The translations under genes were made by a program, and so were the position numbers. From NCBI RefSeq assembly GCF_021655555.1, contig NZ_AP023086.1:1178001-1242000 (forward strand): a DNA stretch of 64,000 bases. Direction: 5' to 3'. Below the pieces are notes generated by a model, which was not told the DNA's origin, searched no databases, and saw only the letters and a program-made list of their open reading frames with translations. This DNA comes from Marinagarivorans cellulosilyticus (GTDB lineage Bacteria > Pseudomonadota > Gammaproteobacteria > Pseudomonadales > Cellvibrionaceae). This document shows positions 35,086 to 44,548 of the stretch, in pieces (within the stretch, counting starts at the first letter, position 1; every line of letters begins with the position of its first letter).

Positions 35086-37962
35086 TTAGTCGTTTAAAGG
35101 CGCCACAAAGGGATCGTTATAATACTGGCCACCTAAGTCAAGCCACTCCGCAATAAGGCGTCGTTCGCTTGGCGACAATATCCCTGTATGAATTGGATCG
35201 TTTCCTTCAAAAATCGAGAAAAAACCGACAGAGTTAAAAGCGTTGCCTGCATTGGCTGGAGCATCTAACTGCGTACAGGTTCTAACTACTCGCTGCCTAA
35301 CGGAGCCGTCGCTGTTAAGAATCGGCTCTCCATCCTCGTTGGTGTCATCTTGATAGGCAGAAGTATACACAGGTCGCAGCTCGCCATCGACTAGCTCGAG
35401 AGAAAGTCGTGAAACAAGTAGTTGGCGATAGGATGCGTAGAAATCATCTGAGCGGTTTTGGTCGCAGCCATTGTTTTGTGATACTGCGTTAGGGTCTGGG
35501 TCGTTAGGGACGTTAATGACAGGCATTGTTTGTGTTAGGTACAAACTAGCGGCTGGCGCTAATGGCATGCCATCGGCGCTTTGGTTGTCATTACTGTGGC
35601 AATTAATGCATGTGTTGTCGCTGAGTACATTATCGCTGCCATCGGGGTTGGGTTGCGGGTCGCAAGTGCGTCGGTCGCGCTGCCATAGCGGTTGAATGTG
35701 CTGCTCGTAGTTGATGGTGATTCGACAGCCGCTGCTCCAGGTGGGTTGCGCAAATGGCGATGGATTTGCAGAGCTTAAACAAGTTGTTGGCTGCTCCCAG
35801 CTGACACCCTCTAATGGTGTGGAGCAGCTGTCGTTGGCTGGCGGCAAGGTGTCAGTGCCGTTGGGGGCAATGCTGGCGTAAGCCAAGCTAATATCTGCTT
35901 CTAGGTTGCTGCTGTTTTGTGTCCATATATCGCGGTACAGCATATCGATAGCTGGTGTGCGTACGCCAAGTTCATCGGCGAAGTGCTCGGCCATGGTTTG
36001 CCCTGTTTGCGGTGCGGGCACCGGCGTACCGTTTTGGTCTATTAATTCAATGCCAATAAAAGGAGCGCCTAGGTAGGCTGAGCTTTCTTGGGCGTCACGG
36101 CGACTATGGGGTTGCAGACTGCCGCTTTGGTGACAGCCTATGCACTCAAAATGTTCGCCAGGCTGCACGTTGAACCAGTTTTCATGCAGCGCATCAGGTA
36201 GCCGCTTACCATTAGCATCGACAAGGTTAAGGGCAATTGCCATATTGGCGGGTATTTTAAACTTGGCCGAGCCGTCGGGCTCGATGGGGACATAGCCTAA
36301 AATATCGCGCATAAAGTTTTCACCGTTTTCACCAAATGCAATATTCCGGTTAAAGTCGAGCGCGTCTTCGTCAGGGATGGGTACGGCTTTTACAATGCGG
36401 ATAAAGCGTTCTGGGCGCTCACTTCGGTTTGCTAGGTGCGGCATGGGGGCAACATTGAGGCTCATGTTGCCATCAATATCGTAGATGTTTCTAATGTGTA
36501 CTAGGCCTACGCCTTCCTCTGCCAAATTGCTATCGAGGTTGGAAATAATATTGTCTGCACGCGGTTGGATCGAAAGCGCGATGGCTTCGGTGTAAACCTC
36601 GTTATCCTCTGGTGTGACGGGCTTTAGCGGTTGCTGCGTACCTAAATCCAAATTAAGTACCCACAATCCAAAACTGGGCGTGGCTGGCTGAATATTGGCT
36701 TTGGCAAGGAATGCGTCAGTACAAGAATAGGTTTTCCCTTCGCTTAAGGCGTTAATTAAGCAAGGGCTCCAGCTTACCAGTAAACGGTTGGTGCCATCGT
36801 TAAGCGGGTACGCTGAGTTATAAAAACCACCAATGGAATAAACGTCGGGGTTGTTTTCGGTAATATTTATGGGGATAAGCGACAGTGGCTTTTGTGGGCT
36901 GCCGCTACCAGGGTTTTGCGGGTTCGATTGATTGAGGTCGGTAAAACCATTGGTATTGATGGCTACAATGTCGCCGCCCCAGTGTCGGCTTGCGCGGTTG
37001 CGAAAGTTAATTAGGAGCTCACCGTCATTAATTTCGCGAGCATTCCAAAATGTAGCCTCACTGCCGTTAGGGCCGGTGGTTTGGCTGTTATAGCCGTAAA
37101 GTTTTTGAATGTCGGAGCCATCTGGCTTAATGCTGTAAAAGCTGACTTGATTATGGTCTGGCATATTGTCCCAGCGTAAAAAAGCAATGCGGCCATTGGC
37201 TAATAATGTGGGTTGCACATCGTGGCTGGGGTTAAATGTAAGTTGTTCTATGTCATCGTTTCGGGGGTCGAATACGTGCAGGTTAAACGCGTGTGCTTCT
37301 GCGCTTTCGTCAAGGCCGGAATATTGCGCTTTGCCTTCGTCCAGTAAGATGGCTTTAGTACGCTTTTGGCGGGTCGAGCTGAATACAATACGGCCGTCGG
37401 GTAAATAATGTGGCGATACGTCTTCGCCTTGCTCGGCAATCACGCTATCAAGAAGCGGTGCGGCAACGCCAGTTTCTAAGGAATACTCCCACAAGTTCCA
37501 AGTGGGTTGCGGGTTGTCGTCGTTAGGGTCTGCGGGTGCGCGCAAGCTAAAAAGCAGTTTTTCGCCATCGGGCGACGATTCTAAGTCTTTAATGTCGATT
37601 TGCGCAGGCACAAGGTTGCTATCTTCGTCGTCTGGGTCTTCTAATCGATCTGGGAATAGGCCGCTTGTGATGTCGGTTTCTGTTGCTGAGTATTTAGCGC
37701 GATCTTTAAGGATAAGCCGTGCGCCAGGGTTGAATGCTGCAGGATCTAAAATATTTTGGCTAACGGCCATGCCCAATGCATCTGGATCGTCGTCGATTGG
37801 GATTACTCTTGCGATAAACGCGATGGGAATATCGACAACTACGGGGTCGGGTTGCTGCTCTTTGCCGGGGCCTGTGCCATTGCTGACATCGCATCCGCTT
37901 GCTAACGCTAGTGTTAAGGTAACTGGCGAAATGAAAGCGAGTTTGCGAAGAGAGTGAAACAT
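35086..37962 (-). CDS. HzsA-related dihaem beta-propeller lipoprotein
   Basis: This 958-residue protein has a lipobox LASGC (Cys near 24). A WD40/PD40-like propeller fills about 100-480, with repeats such as GEKLLFSLRAP, DGRIVFSSTR and NGRIAFLRWD. Two c-type heme sites are CIGCH (about 605) and CINCH (about 785). The layout of propeller, middle domain and heme Cys resembles proteins annotated as hydrazine synthase alpha-related. That name marks homology only: nothing suggests anammox here. It is the first gene of a leftward six-gene operon. Confidence 0.75.
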   Translation of the reverse strand: MFHSLRKLAFISPVTLTLALASGCDVSNGTGPGKEQQPDPVVVDIPIAFIARVIPIDDDPDALGMAVSQNILDPAAFNPGARLILKDRAKYSATETDITSGLFPDRLEDPDDEDSNLVPAQIDIKDLESSPDGEKLLFSLRAPADPNDDNPQPTWNLWEYSLETGVAAPLLDSVIAEQGEDVSPHYLPDGRIVFSSTRQKRTKAILLDEGKAQYSGLDESAEAHAFNLHVFDPRNDDIEQLTFNPSHDVQPTLLANGRIAFLRWDNMPDHNQVSFYSIKPDGSDIQKLYGYNSQTTGPNGSEATFWNAREINDGELLINFRNRASRHWGGDIVAINTNGFTDLNQSNPQNPGSGSPQKPLSLIPINITENNPDVYSIGGFYNSAYPLNDGTNRLLVSWSPCLINALSEGKTYSCTDAFLAKANIQPATPSFGLWVLNLDLGTQQPLKPVTPEDNEVYTEAIALSIQPRADNIISNLDSNLAEEGVGLVHIRNIYDIDGNMSLNVAPMPHLANRSERPERFIRIVKAVPIPDEDALDFNRNIAFGENGENFMRDILGYVPIEPDGSAKFKIPANMAIALNLVDANGKRLPDALHENWFNVQPGEHFECIGCHQSGSLQPHSRRDAQESSAYLGAPFIGIELIDQNGTPVPAPQTGQTMAEHFADELGVRTPAIDMLYRDIWTQNSSNLEADISLAYASIAPNGTDTLPPANDSCSTPLEGVSWEQPTTCLSSANPSPFAQPTWSSGCRITINYEQHIQPLWQRDRRTCDPQPNPDGSDNVLSDNTCINCHSNDNQSADGMPLAPAASLYLTQTMPVINVPNDPDPNAVSQNNGCDQNRSDDFYASYRQLLVSRLSLELVDGELRPVYTSAYQDDTNEDGEPILNSDGSVRQRVVRTCTQLDAPANAGNAFNSVGFFSIFEGNDPIHTGILSPSERRLIAEWLDLGGQYYNDPFVAPLND

Positions 37963-38284
37963 GGGCTTCTCGTTATCTGCGGTTTACGTCAATTGCCGAC
38001 ATTTTAGCGTCAATGCTAAGCGGCGCTCATATCCCTAGTGAATGCGTTATCCATAGAGGTTCTAAAAACGGGCTTATTGTACCTGTTCGGAACTGAATCC
38101 GAGAGTCATATGTAAGCAATTTTCCAGCCTTTATGGTTCGAAAGGCGACTATCTGTGCTCTGCGTCTATTTTTGGCGCCGGAATCACCAGATCCTATGGG
38201 TGTCTGGGCAGCATGGAACAAAAGCTGCTGGCAAGCTGTATTGCGAATGGCGTAGATGCTCGAAATTTTTACTAGGTAGGACAT
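37963..38284. other. Divergent control region of the heme-protein block
   Basis: This 322-bp region lies between two divergent heme-protein operons and has no gene. GGCGCC at 38173-38178 and an AGCAGC/GCTGCT pair around 38209-38231 are the only dyads seen. AGGTAGGA just before 38285 serves as the ribosome site of the rightward operon. Shared regulation of both operons from here is likely. Confidence 0.45.
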
Positions 38285-39520
38285 ATGTTGAATATTAAGC
38301 GGTTATTTAACCCCGTCGCGAGGGGGGTTATCGTTGGGAGCCTTGGTTTGGCTACGATGTGGGCTAACGCAGGCCCCGTTGAGCAAGCCAAGCGCTTGCA
38401 CGAGCGCATTGCCGGCGTGCCTCCTAGCCCTCAAACTAATGTGTTAGAGCAGATGCGGCAGCTAATCGCCGATGGAGATCCACAGGCAGCAGCGCTCATT
38501 GCAATGGATAACGACAATTTTTATGACGTTACGCTGGTTAATTGGGCGGCACCGTGGACAAACCGCGATCGCAGTGTTTTTGTGCCGTTTAATGATTACA
38601 TTGCCACTGTTGTTGGTTTGGTGCGCGATAGCGCGGACTTCCGCAGTGTTTTATTTGATGATGTGATTTATGTTGGTCAGGGCGTTACGCCGGCTTACAG
38701 CAATACAGGTAATGGGCATTACGAAGCAATCGCTGAGCAAGCGCTGCCATTAAAAACAACATTGGTTCGCGCGCTTCAATCTGCAACAACAGGTTTACCT
38801 GCTGAAGCCACTGCTGGTGTCATTACTTCTCGAGCGGCCTCGCAAGCCTTCTTTAAGGCCGGCACTAATCGCGCCCAGCTGCGCTTTACGTTATTAAATC
38901 ACCTGTGCTTGGATCTCGAGCAATTACATGATGTAACGCGCGCGCCCGACCGCATCCGCCAAGATGTATCGCGCTCGCCAGGTGGCGACTCCCGAGCCTT
39001 TTTAAATGGCTGTTTAGGTTGCCACAACGGGATGGACCCGCTGGCGCAAGCATTTGCGTATTACAACTATAACTACGACGCGGACAATGACCCCGATGGT
39101 TTAAATGGCTTTTTGGAATACAACGTTGATGGCGAGCTAGACCCAGAAACTGGCACGCGTGTTCAGGCTAAATACCACATCAATAGCACTACCTTTAAAC
39201 CCGGTTATGTAACCCCTGATGATAAATGGGACAACTACTGGCGTGCGGGAGTGAATGCGCGTTTGGGGTGGGATACAACATTGCCGGAGGCTGGTAGTGG
39301 TTTTGGTGCTAAATCTATGGCTAAAGAGCTTGCTTACAGCGAGGCTTTTTCAAGCTGCCAAGCAACAAAAGCCTTTAACGCCATGTGTTTTCGCGAACCC
39401 GAAAGTGGCACTGATCGCGCTCACATTACCACAATGGTTACCAATTTTAAGGCGGCAAATTACAACGCGAAAACGTTGTTTGGCGATGCAGCTGTTTATT
39501 GCATGGGGGGGAATAACTAA
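38285..39520 (+). CDS. Monohaem c-type cytochrome, DUF1585-like
   Basis: This 411-residue protein has a signal peptide (cleavage near WANA-GP, 29-30). One heme motif is GCLGCHNGMDPLAQAFAYY (about 241-260). That pattern, CxxCH followed by x(3)DPL and an aromatic stretch, parallels the CQACH...NPLGFGMEDFD segment of the DUF1592-type protein at 14545-17127. It may therefore be a split-off DUF1588/1585-like part. It ends with several Cys (SCQATKAFNAMC, YC). Its TAA shares a base with the next ATG, so translation is coupled. Confidence 0.7.
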   Translation: MLNIKRLFNPVARGVIVGSLGLATMWANAGPVEQAKRLHERIAGVPPSPQTNVLEQMRQLIADGDPQAAALIAMDNDNFYDVTLVNWAAPWTNRDRSVFVPFNDYIATVVGLVRDSADFRSVLFDDVIYVGQGVTPAYSNTGNGHYEAIAEQALPLKTTLVRALQSATTGLPAEATAGVITSRAASQAFFKAGTNRAQLRFTLLNHLCLDLEQLHDVTRAPDRIRQDVSRSPGGDSRAFLNGCLGCHNGMDPLAQAFAYYNYNYDADNDPDGLNGFLEYNVDGELDPETGTRVQAKYHINSTTFKPGYVTPDDKWDNYWRAGVNARLGWDTTLPEAGSGFGAKSMAKELAYSEAFSSCQATKAFNAMCFREPESGTDRAHITTMVTNFKAANYNAKTLFGDAAVYCMGGNN

Positions 39521-42087
39521 TGGTTGTTAATAAACAGTTACAACAGGTTATTCGCGGCGCCGTCATTGTTGCCGCCTTTTTACTTGCTGCGTGCAGTAAC
39601 GACAGCACCCCGACAAACCAAAGTAATCCGCCTCCGCCGGTTGTCGATGATGGTAATCGCATCGAATATAAAGGCCCAAACCCGACATCGGCCGATGTGC
39701 AGCGCTTTTTGGTGAATGTATGGAGCAATTTGGCGTTGCAAGAGCGTTGCGGCGCTTGCCATGCAGAAGGCGGTCAAGCCCCTCAGTTTGTTCGCAGAGA
39801 TAATATCGATGCCGCTTATTCTGCGGCGCTGACTATCGTTGATCTGCAGGCGCCGTCGTTATCTACAATGGTGAGTAAGGTCGCAGCGGGACATAACTGC
39901 TGGCGCACGGAGGCCTCTGTATGTGCCGATACCTTAACCACTTGGATAGAAGCTTGGGCGAATGATGCCGGCGTAAGCGGCAATGTTATTGTATTAACGC
40001 CACCAGAAGTGAAGGCCGCGGGCAGCAGCCGTGCTTTTCCTGCCGATAGCGCGGGCTTTGGTGAAATTATTCATACGCCTTACTTGATCGAGCACTGCGC
40101 CGATTGTCACTCGCCTTCAGGTTCGACACCACAGCAGCCTTATTTCGCCGACAAAAATGTAGATACCGCCTATGAGGCGGCAAAGAGCAAAATTAATTTG
40201 AGTTCACCAGCGCGCTCTCGCATGGTGGTTCGTTTGAGAGAGGAGTCGCACAACTGCTGGACAGCAGACTGCCAGAATGATGCTGATACGCTGGAGGCTG
40301 CGATTGCTGCCTTTGCAGAAACTATCGAGCCTACCGAAATTGACGATGCTTTAGTCATTAGTAATGCGTTGCAGTTAGGCCCTGATGGTTTGGTGGCCAG
40401 TGCTGGTGGCCGTATAGAGCCTAACCTTATTGCTAAGTACGAGTTCAAAACAGGTAATGGCAATTGGGCGTTTGATACTTCCGGCCAAGACCCTGCTTTG
40501 GATTTGCGCTTAACTGGGGATGTTGATTGGCTAGAGGGTGGTGTATGGGGGCTGCGCTTTTTGGGTGGTCGCGCCCAAGCGACAACCGCCGCCAGTGAAA
40601 AGCTGCATTCGCAAATTACGTTTACAGGCGAGTACAGTATAGAGGGTTGGGTGGCGCCAGCTAATGTGACCCAAGAGCAAGCGCATATTGTTAGCTATGC
40701 GGGTGGCGAAGAAATTAGCAATATAACGCTGGGGCAAACGCTCTATAACTACGACTTCCTTAACCGTACGACCGAAACTGATGAAGTCGGCTCCCCTGGT
40801 TTATCCACCCCTAATGCTGATGAGGCACTACAAGCCACGCTTCAGCATGTGGTTGTATCGTTTAACATCCTTGAAGGCCGCCGGATTTATGTGAATGGTG
40901 AATTGGCGGCTAGTGATGACCCCGAAAACCTTGGCGAAGGTAGCCTTGGAAGTTGGGATGATACATACGCATTAATAGTGGGGACTGAGTCCTATAACGA
41001 CCCTGACCTTAATGATCCGTGGTTTGGCACCATTCGTTTTTTAGCTATCCACAACCGTGCACTTTCTGCCGAAGATGTGGCCGTGAATTATGATATTGGC
41101 GTTGGTGAAAAGTTTTATATGTTGTTTCGGGTAACCGATTCCCTGCAAACTGGTGCAATACCTGAAGGCACTGATGCCTATGTGGTGTTCGAAGTGGAGC
41201 CTTTTGATAGTTACAGCTATTTATTTTCTAATCCGTTTTTCTATATTTTAGACCCCAATAAAACAGCCGATTCCGACCCACCCGTACCATTGCAAGAAAT
41301 CCCCTTAGCGGGAATGCGCATTGGTGTGAATGGCCGAGAGGCGTCAATTGGGCAAGCGTTTATGAATATTAACGTGAATATTTCATCAGCTAATTATATG
41401 GCGGGTGAGGGTTTGCAGTTATCGAATATAGGCGCGTTAATTCCTGTTGAGCAAGGTAAAGAAAACGACGAGTTCTTTTTATCATTTGATGCTTTGGGGG
41501 CGCGGGTTTATGACCGCCCAGCAGAGGTTGTGCCTGTGCTAGCAGCCCCAGAAGATACATCTGAAGAGCTGCGATCTTCGGATATCGGCATTAAAACATT
41601 TGCTGAAATTAATGCCAGCTTATCGCAAATGACCGGTGTTGCCACCACGCTTCCTGCCGTTAAAGAAACTTACGAAAAAGTAACGCAGCAACTCCCTGTC
41701 GATGAAAATATAGAAGGCTTTTTGCCGGCGCATCATATGGGAATTACTCAGCTAGCGGTTGCCTATTGCAGTGCGTTGGTGGCAAATACTGAGTTGCGTA
41801 CACAGTTGTTTGGCAGCTTTAATTTTGCTGCTGAGCCATCTGCTGCATTCTCTGCGGCTGGGCGCGACCTTATTGTTGATGGCCTTGCGAGGGTGCTAGT
41901 GATTGAAACGCCTGAAGGTGATGAAGTTGGTTCTGGGCCGTCTGCATTACAGATGGCAACACAGCTAAATAATTTAATTGATCAAATGACTTCGTGCGGT
42001 AATAGCTGCCCTGCGGATACAACAAATACAACCGTAACGGCTGTTTGCGCTGCTGCTTTAGGCAGTGCAGCAATGTTGGTGCAGTAG
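39520..42087 (+). CDS. Dihaem lipoprotein with LamG domain
   Basis: This 855-residue protein has a lipobox LLAAC (Cys near 25). Two similar heme modules follow: CGACH (about 77) and CADCH (about 193), each with a downstream HNCW and a further Cys before a DTL motif. A laminin-G-like sandwich lies at about 306-530 (FDTSG, then YSIEGWV and IYVNGELAA), then a beta-rich and helical C-terminus of unknown type. LamG joined to PSD cytochrome modules is common in Planctomycetes. It lies between the monohaem cytochrome (one-base overlap) and the DUF1501-like gene. Confidence 0.75.
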   Translation: MVVNKQLQQVIRGAVIVAAFLLAACSNDSTPTNQSNPPPPVVDDGNRIEYKGPNPTSADVQRFLVNVWSNLALQERCGACHAEGGQAPQFVRRDNIDAAYSAALTIVDLQAPSLSTMVSKVAAGHNCWRTEASVCADTLTTWIEAWANDAGVSGNVIVLTPPEVKAAGSSRAFPADSAGFGEIIHTPYLIEHCADCHSPSGSTPQQPYFADKNVDTAYEAAKSKINLSSPARSRMVVRLREESHNCWTADCQNDADTLEAAIAAFAETIEPTEIDDALVISNALQLGPDGLVASAGGRIEPNLIAKYEFKTGNGNWAFDTSGQDPALDLRLTGDVDWLEGGVWGLRFLGGRAQATTAASEKLHSQITFTGEYSIEGWVAPANVTQEQAHIVSYAGGEEISNITLGQTLYNYDFLNRTTETDEVGSPGLSTPNADEALQATLQHVVVSFNILEGRRIYVNGELAASDDPENLGEGSLGSWDDTYALIVGTESYNDPDLNDPWFGTIRFLAIHNRALSAEDVAVNYDIGVGEKFYMLFRVTDSLQTGAIPEGTDAYVVFEVEPFDSYSYLFSNPFFYILDPNKTADSDPPVPLQEIPLAGMRIGVNGREASIGQAFMNINVNISSANYMAGEGLQLSNIGALIPVEQGKENDEFFLSFDALGARVYDRPAEVVPVLAAPEDTSEELRSSDIGIKTFAEINASLSQMTGVATTLPAVKETYEKVTQQLPVDENIEGFLPAHHMGITQLAVAYCSALVANTELRTQLFGSFNFAAEPSAAFSAAGRDLIVDGLARVLVIETPEGDEVGSGPSALQMATQLNNLIDQMTSCGNSCPADTTNTTVTAVCAAALGSAAMLVQ

Positions 42088-42098
42088 GAGGATTAGCC

Positions 42099-43679
42099 AT
42101 GAAAAAACGTCATTTTGAAATCGATCAAGCGCTTGCTCACCCAGATCATCACAAGCCTCGTTCGCGGCGCGATTTTATTGCCCAAGGTTTTGCCGCTGGT
42201 GCGGCCAGTGTTTTGGGCGCACCTTGGTTGGCGAACCCTGCTATGGCAGCTTTGTCCCCCGATGTGCTTAACGGAGAAAATGGCGCCAATTGCCAGCTTG
42301 AATACGGCGGGGCTAATAAAATCCCGTTTATTTGTTTTGATTTAGCGGGCGGGGCGAATATTGCGGGCTCTAATGTTTTGGTAGGTGGCCCGGGCGGGCA
42401 AAAAGACTTTCTTAGCGCTTCGGGCTATTCAAAGCAGGGCTTGCCTGGCGATATGGTGCCTTCGGTAGTGAATCCTGCAACCGATACCAACGATTTTGTG
42501 AATGATGACTTAGGTTTAGCTTTTCATGCGGATTCACAATTCCTTGCCGGCATTATGGAAAAGACATCAGAAGCTACTCGGGAATTAATTAATGGTGCAG
42601 TGATTGCGGCTCGCAGCGAAAACGATACGGGTAATAACCCGCACAACCCAATGTATGGTATTTACAAGGCGGGTGCCGCTGGAGCATTGCTGCCACTTTG
42701 CGGCTCTTCAAGCAGTGTTTCTGGGGGGAACTCTATGGCGCCTGCGAGCATGATTGATCCTTCTGCGCGCCCAACCAAAGTCGATCGCCCAACCGACGTG
42801 ACCGGGCTGGTAGATACCGGTGGCTTGGTAGGCTTGTTATCTAAGGACGATACGGTTTCCGTGATGGAAGCTATGTATCGCATTAGCCACGAAAAATTAA
42901 GCGCAGTAGAAACACAACGCGTGCGTGACGACATCATCAAACAGCATGTGCGTTGTAGCTACGCAAAAAGTGCCGATATTGTTTCTCAGTTTGGCGGTAT
43001 TGATTTAAGCCCCTTATCTGACCCTGAAATTGTGGGTGACGAAGGCATTTTTAGCGCTGCCGATATGGCCGATCGCGAATTCCGTAAAACAGCATCGGTA
43101 ATGAAGCTAGTACTGGACGGTCCGCTTCAATCCAATGGCGTTGCTGGTGCGTATGCAGGGGCAGGCACAATAACCATGGGAGGCTACGATTATCACACGG
43201 GTGATCGTGCCACCGGTGAGAGCCGAGATTTACGTGCTGGGCGTTGTATGGGGGCTGTACTTGAATATGCGGCTAAGAAGCAAAAGCCAGTCATGATGTA
43301 TGTGTTTAGTGATGGCTCCGTTTTTTCCAACGGTATGACCGATGACAGTATTGGCGGAAGAGGCAAGGGTGTATGGACTGGAGACAACCAGCAAACGGCC
43401 AGTGCTTTTTTCTTGGTTTACAACCCAACCCAAAAGCCTCAAATAATCGGCGCCACCGAAGACGAGCAGGCGCGAAACCAACAAATTGGCTTTATGCGCG
43501 CTAGTGGCGATGTAGAAACGTCATCCAGCCCTGCGGCTAATAACGTGAACTCGTTAGTGGAGTCTGTGGTACTAAACTACATGGCGTTACATGGAGAACA
43601 AGGTAACTTTGGCTCTATATTTGAAAAGCATGGCTTAGGAAACCTTGATGCAATGACAGCTTTTCAGCCGCTTGGCTAA
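42099..43679 (+). CDS. Tat-exported DUF1501-like protein
   Basis: This protein of about 526 residues has a twin-arginine signal SRRDFIAQGFAAG (about 22-34) and cleavage after NPAMA. The later block MGGYDYHTGDRATGESRDL (about 360-378), followed by PVMMYVFSDGSV, resembles the DTH and Ser/Glu blocks of DUF1501, an alkaline-phosphatase-like family, but is divergent. AGGAGG precedes the ATG at 42099. It follows the LamG heme lipoprotein by 11 bases. Family membership is remote; activity unknown. Confidence 0.65.
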   Translation: MKKRHFEIDQALAHPDHHKPRSRRDFIAQGFAAGAASVLGAPWLANPAMAALSPDVLNGENGANCQLEYGGANKIPFICFDLAGGANIAGSNVLVGGPGGQKDFLSASGYSKQGLPGDMVPSVVNPATDTNDFVNDDLGLAFHADSQFLAGIMEKTSEATRELINGAVIAARSENDTGNNPHNPMYGIYKAGAAGALLPLCGSSSSVSGGNSMAPASMIDPSARPTKVDRPTDVTGLVDTGGLVGLLSKDDTVSVMEAMYRISHEKLSAVETQRVRDDIIKQHVRCSYAKSADIVSQFGGIDLSPLSDPEIVGDEGIFSAADMADREFRKTASVMKLVLDGPLQSNGVAGAYAGAGTITMGGYDYHTGDRATGESRDLRAGRCMGAVLEYAAKKQKPVMMYVFSDGSVFSNGMTDDSIGGRGKGVWTGDNQQTASAFFLVYNPTQKPQIIGATEDEQARNQQIGFMRASGDVETSSSPAANNVNSLVESVVLNYMALHGEQGNFGSIFEKHGLGNLDAMTAFQPLG

Positions 43680-43912
43680 GTGCTAACCCTTTAAATTGGG
43701 AGCTTTGTATGCTCAGTGAACGTATTTACCATTGAAGTTAACGCATATGGTATATGTATCATGCTAACTAATGCGTCACTCGTCGGAAACTCATGCAAAA
43801 GTACGTTTTTTTTGAATTAATTGGCGTGCATGTTACATAACGGAGTGGCGCATAAATCAACAATTGGTTAATATTTAACCTCTTTCCTAATTTGTTGATG
43901 TGTGAAAAATAT

Positions 43913-44335
43913 ATGAAAGTTGATTTTGAAAGCTTACCAATTTTATTGCAGAAAGCGCGCGAGTCCGTAGTTTTGGCTGCTCGTCAAACGCTGAGCAATT
44001 TTGAACTAACAGAGCAGCAGTGGCGGGTTATTCGCACGACTTACTTAAATGGCGAGCTGAATGCGCAAACACTGGCTTCTCAGAGCGCAATTCTCGGGCC
44101 TAGCTTGTCTCGTATTCTCAACCGCTTGGAACAAGACGGCATCTTGCTACGTAAAATATCGCCAGGAGACCAAAGGGAATTGGTTATATCGTTAAGCGCT
44201 AAAGGTAAGCGCCTGCATCAAAAGGTGCAGCCTAAAGTACAGGCCAATTATGATGAGCTAAGCAGCAAGTTAAGTAATAACAAAATCAGTCAGCTTGTTG
44301 GCTTGCTTGATGATGTAATTGCTATTGACCAGTAA
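43913..44335 (+). CDS. MarR-family regulator (HpaR-like)
   Basis: This protein of about 140 residues has a winged-helix DNA-binding domain with LTEQQWRVIRTTYLNGEL, then GPSLSRILNRLEQDGILLRK, and the beta-wing segment PGDQRELVISLSAKG. It resembles HpaR, the regulator of homoprotocatechuate degradation, but no such catabolic genes are nearby. The ATG at 43913 puts the first helix where HpaR has it; an ATG at 43898 is also in frame, and neither has a strong ribosome site. The target may be the adjoining heme block or the next gene. Confidence 0.8.
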   Translation: MKVDFESLPILLQKARESVVLAARQTLSNFELTEQQWRVIRTTYLNGELNAQTLASQSAILGPSLSRILNRLEQDGILLRKISPGDQRELVISLSAKGKRLHQKVQPKVQANYDELSSKLSNNKISQLVGLLDDVIAIDQ

Positions 44336-44414
44336 ACCCCTTTAATTGTTCTTGTGTTAGATTTTATCACCATGGAAGGTGGTTACCCTGCCTTTTAGTA
44401 TTGCCCCTCCTTTT

Positions 44415-44429
44415 GGCGCTTAAAGCGCC
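44415..44429. repeat. GGCGCTT-A-AAGCGCC palindrome
   Basis: A perfect 7-bp inverted repeat with a one-base centre, 80 bases after the MarR gene and 120 before the next start. It could be an operator; there is no T-run on either side. Confidence 0.35.
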
Positions 44430-44548
44430 CGCTGAGCGTGAACTTCGTCTCATTTCTAGAACTATTCCGCTAACCTTGAGTGTATTGGTCTATATCCACT
44501 TTGCGTGTTTCACATTCGATAGACTGACAATACCCAGAGGGCATACTT

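Noticed and set aside
35086..37962. True hydrazine synthase / anammox function
   Set aside because: Only the alpha-type architecture is present; no beta or gamma partners, and the genome context is that of a heterotrophic gammaproteobacterium.
37963..38284. Possible cyclic-di-GMP (GEMM) or other riboswitch before the heme operon
   Set aside because: The conserved GEMM core words were not found; only scattered short dyads.
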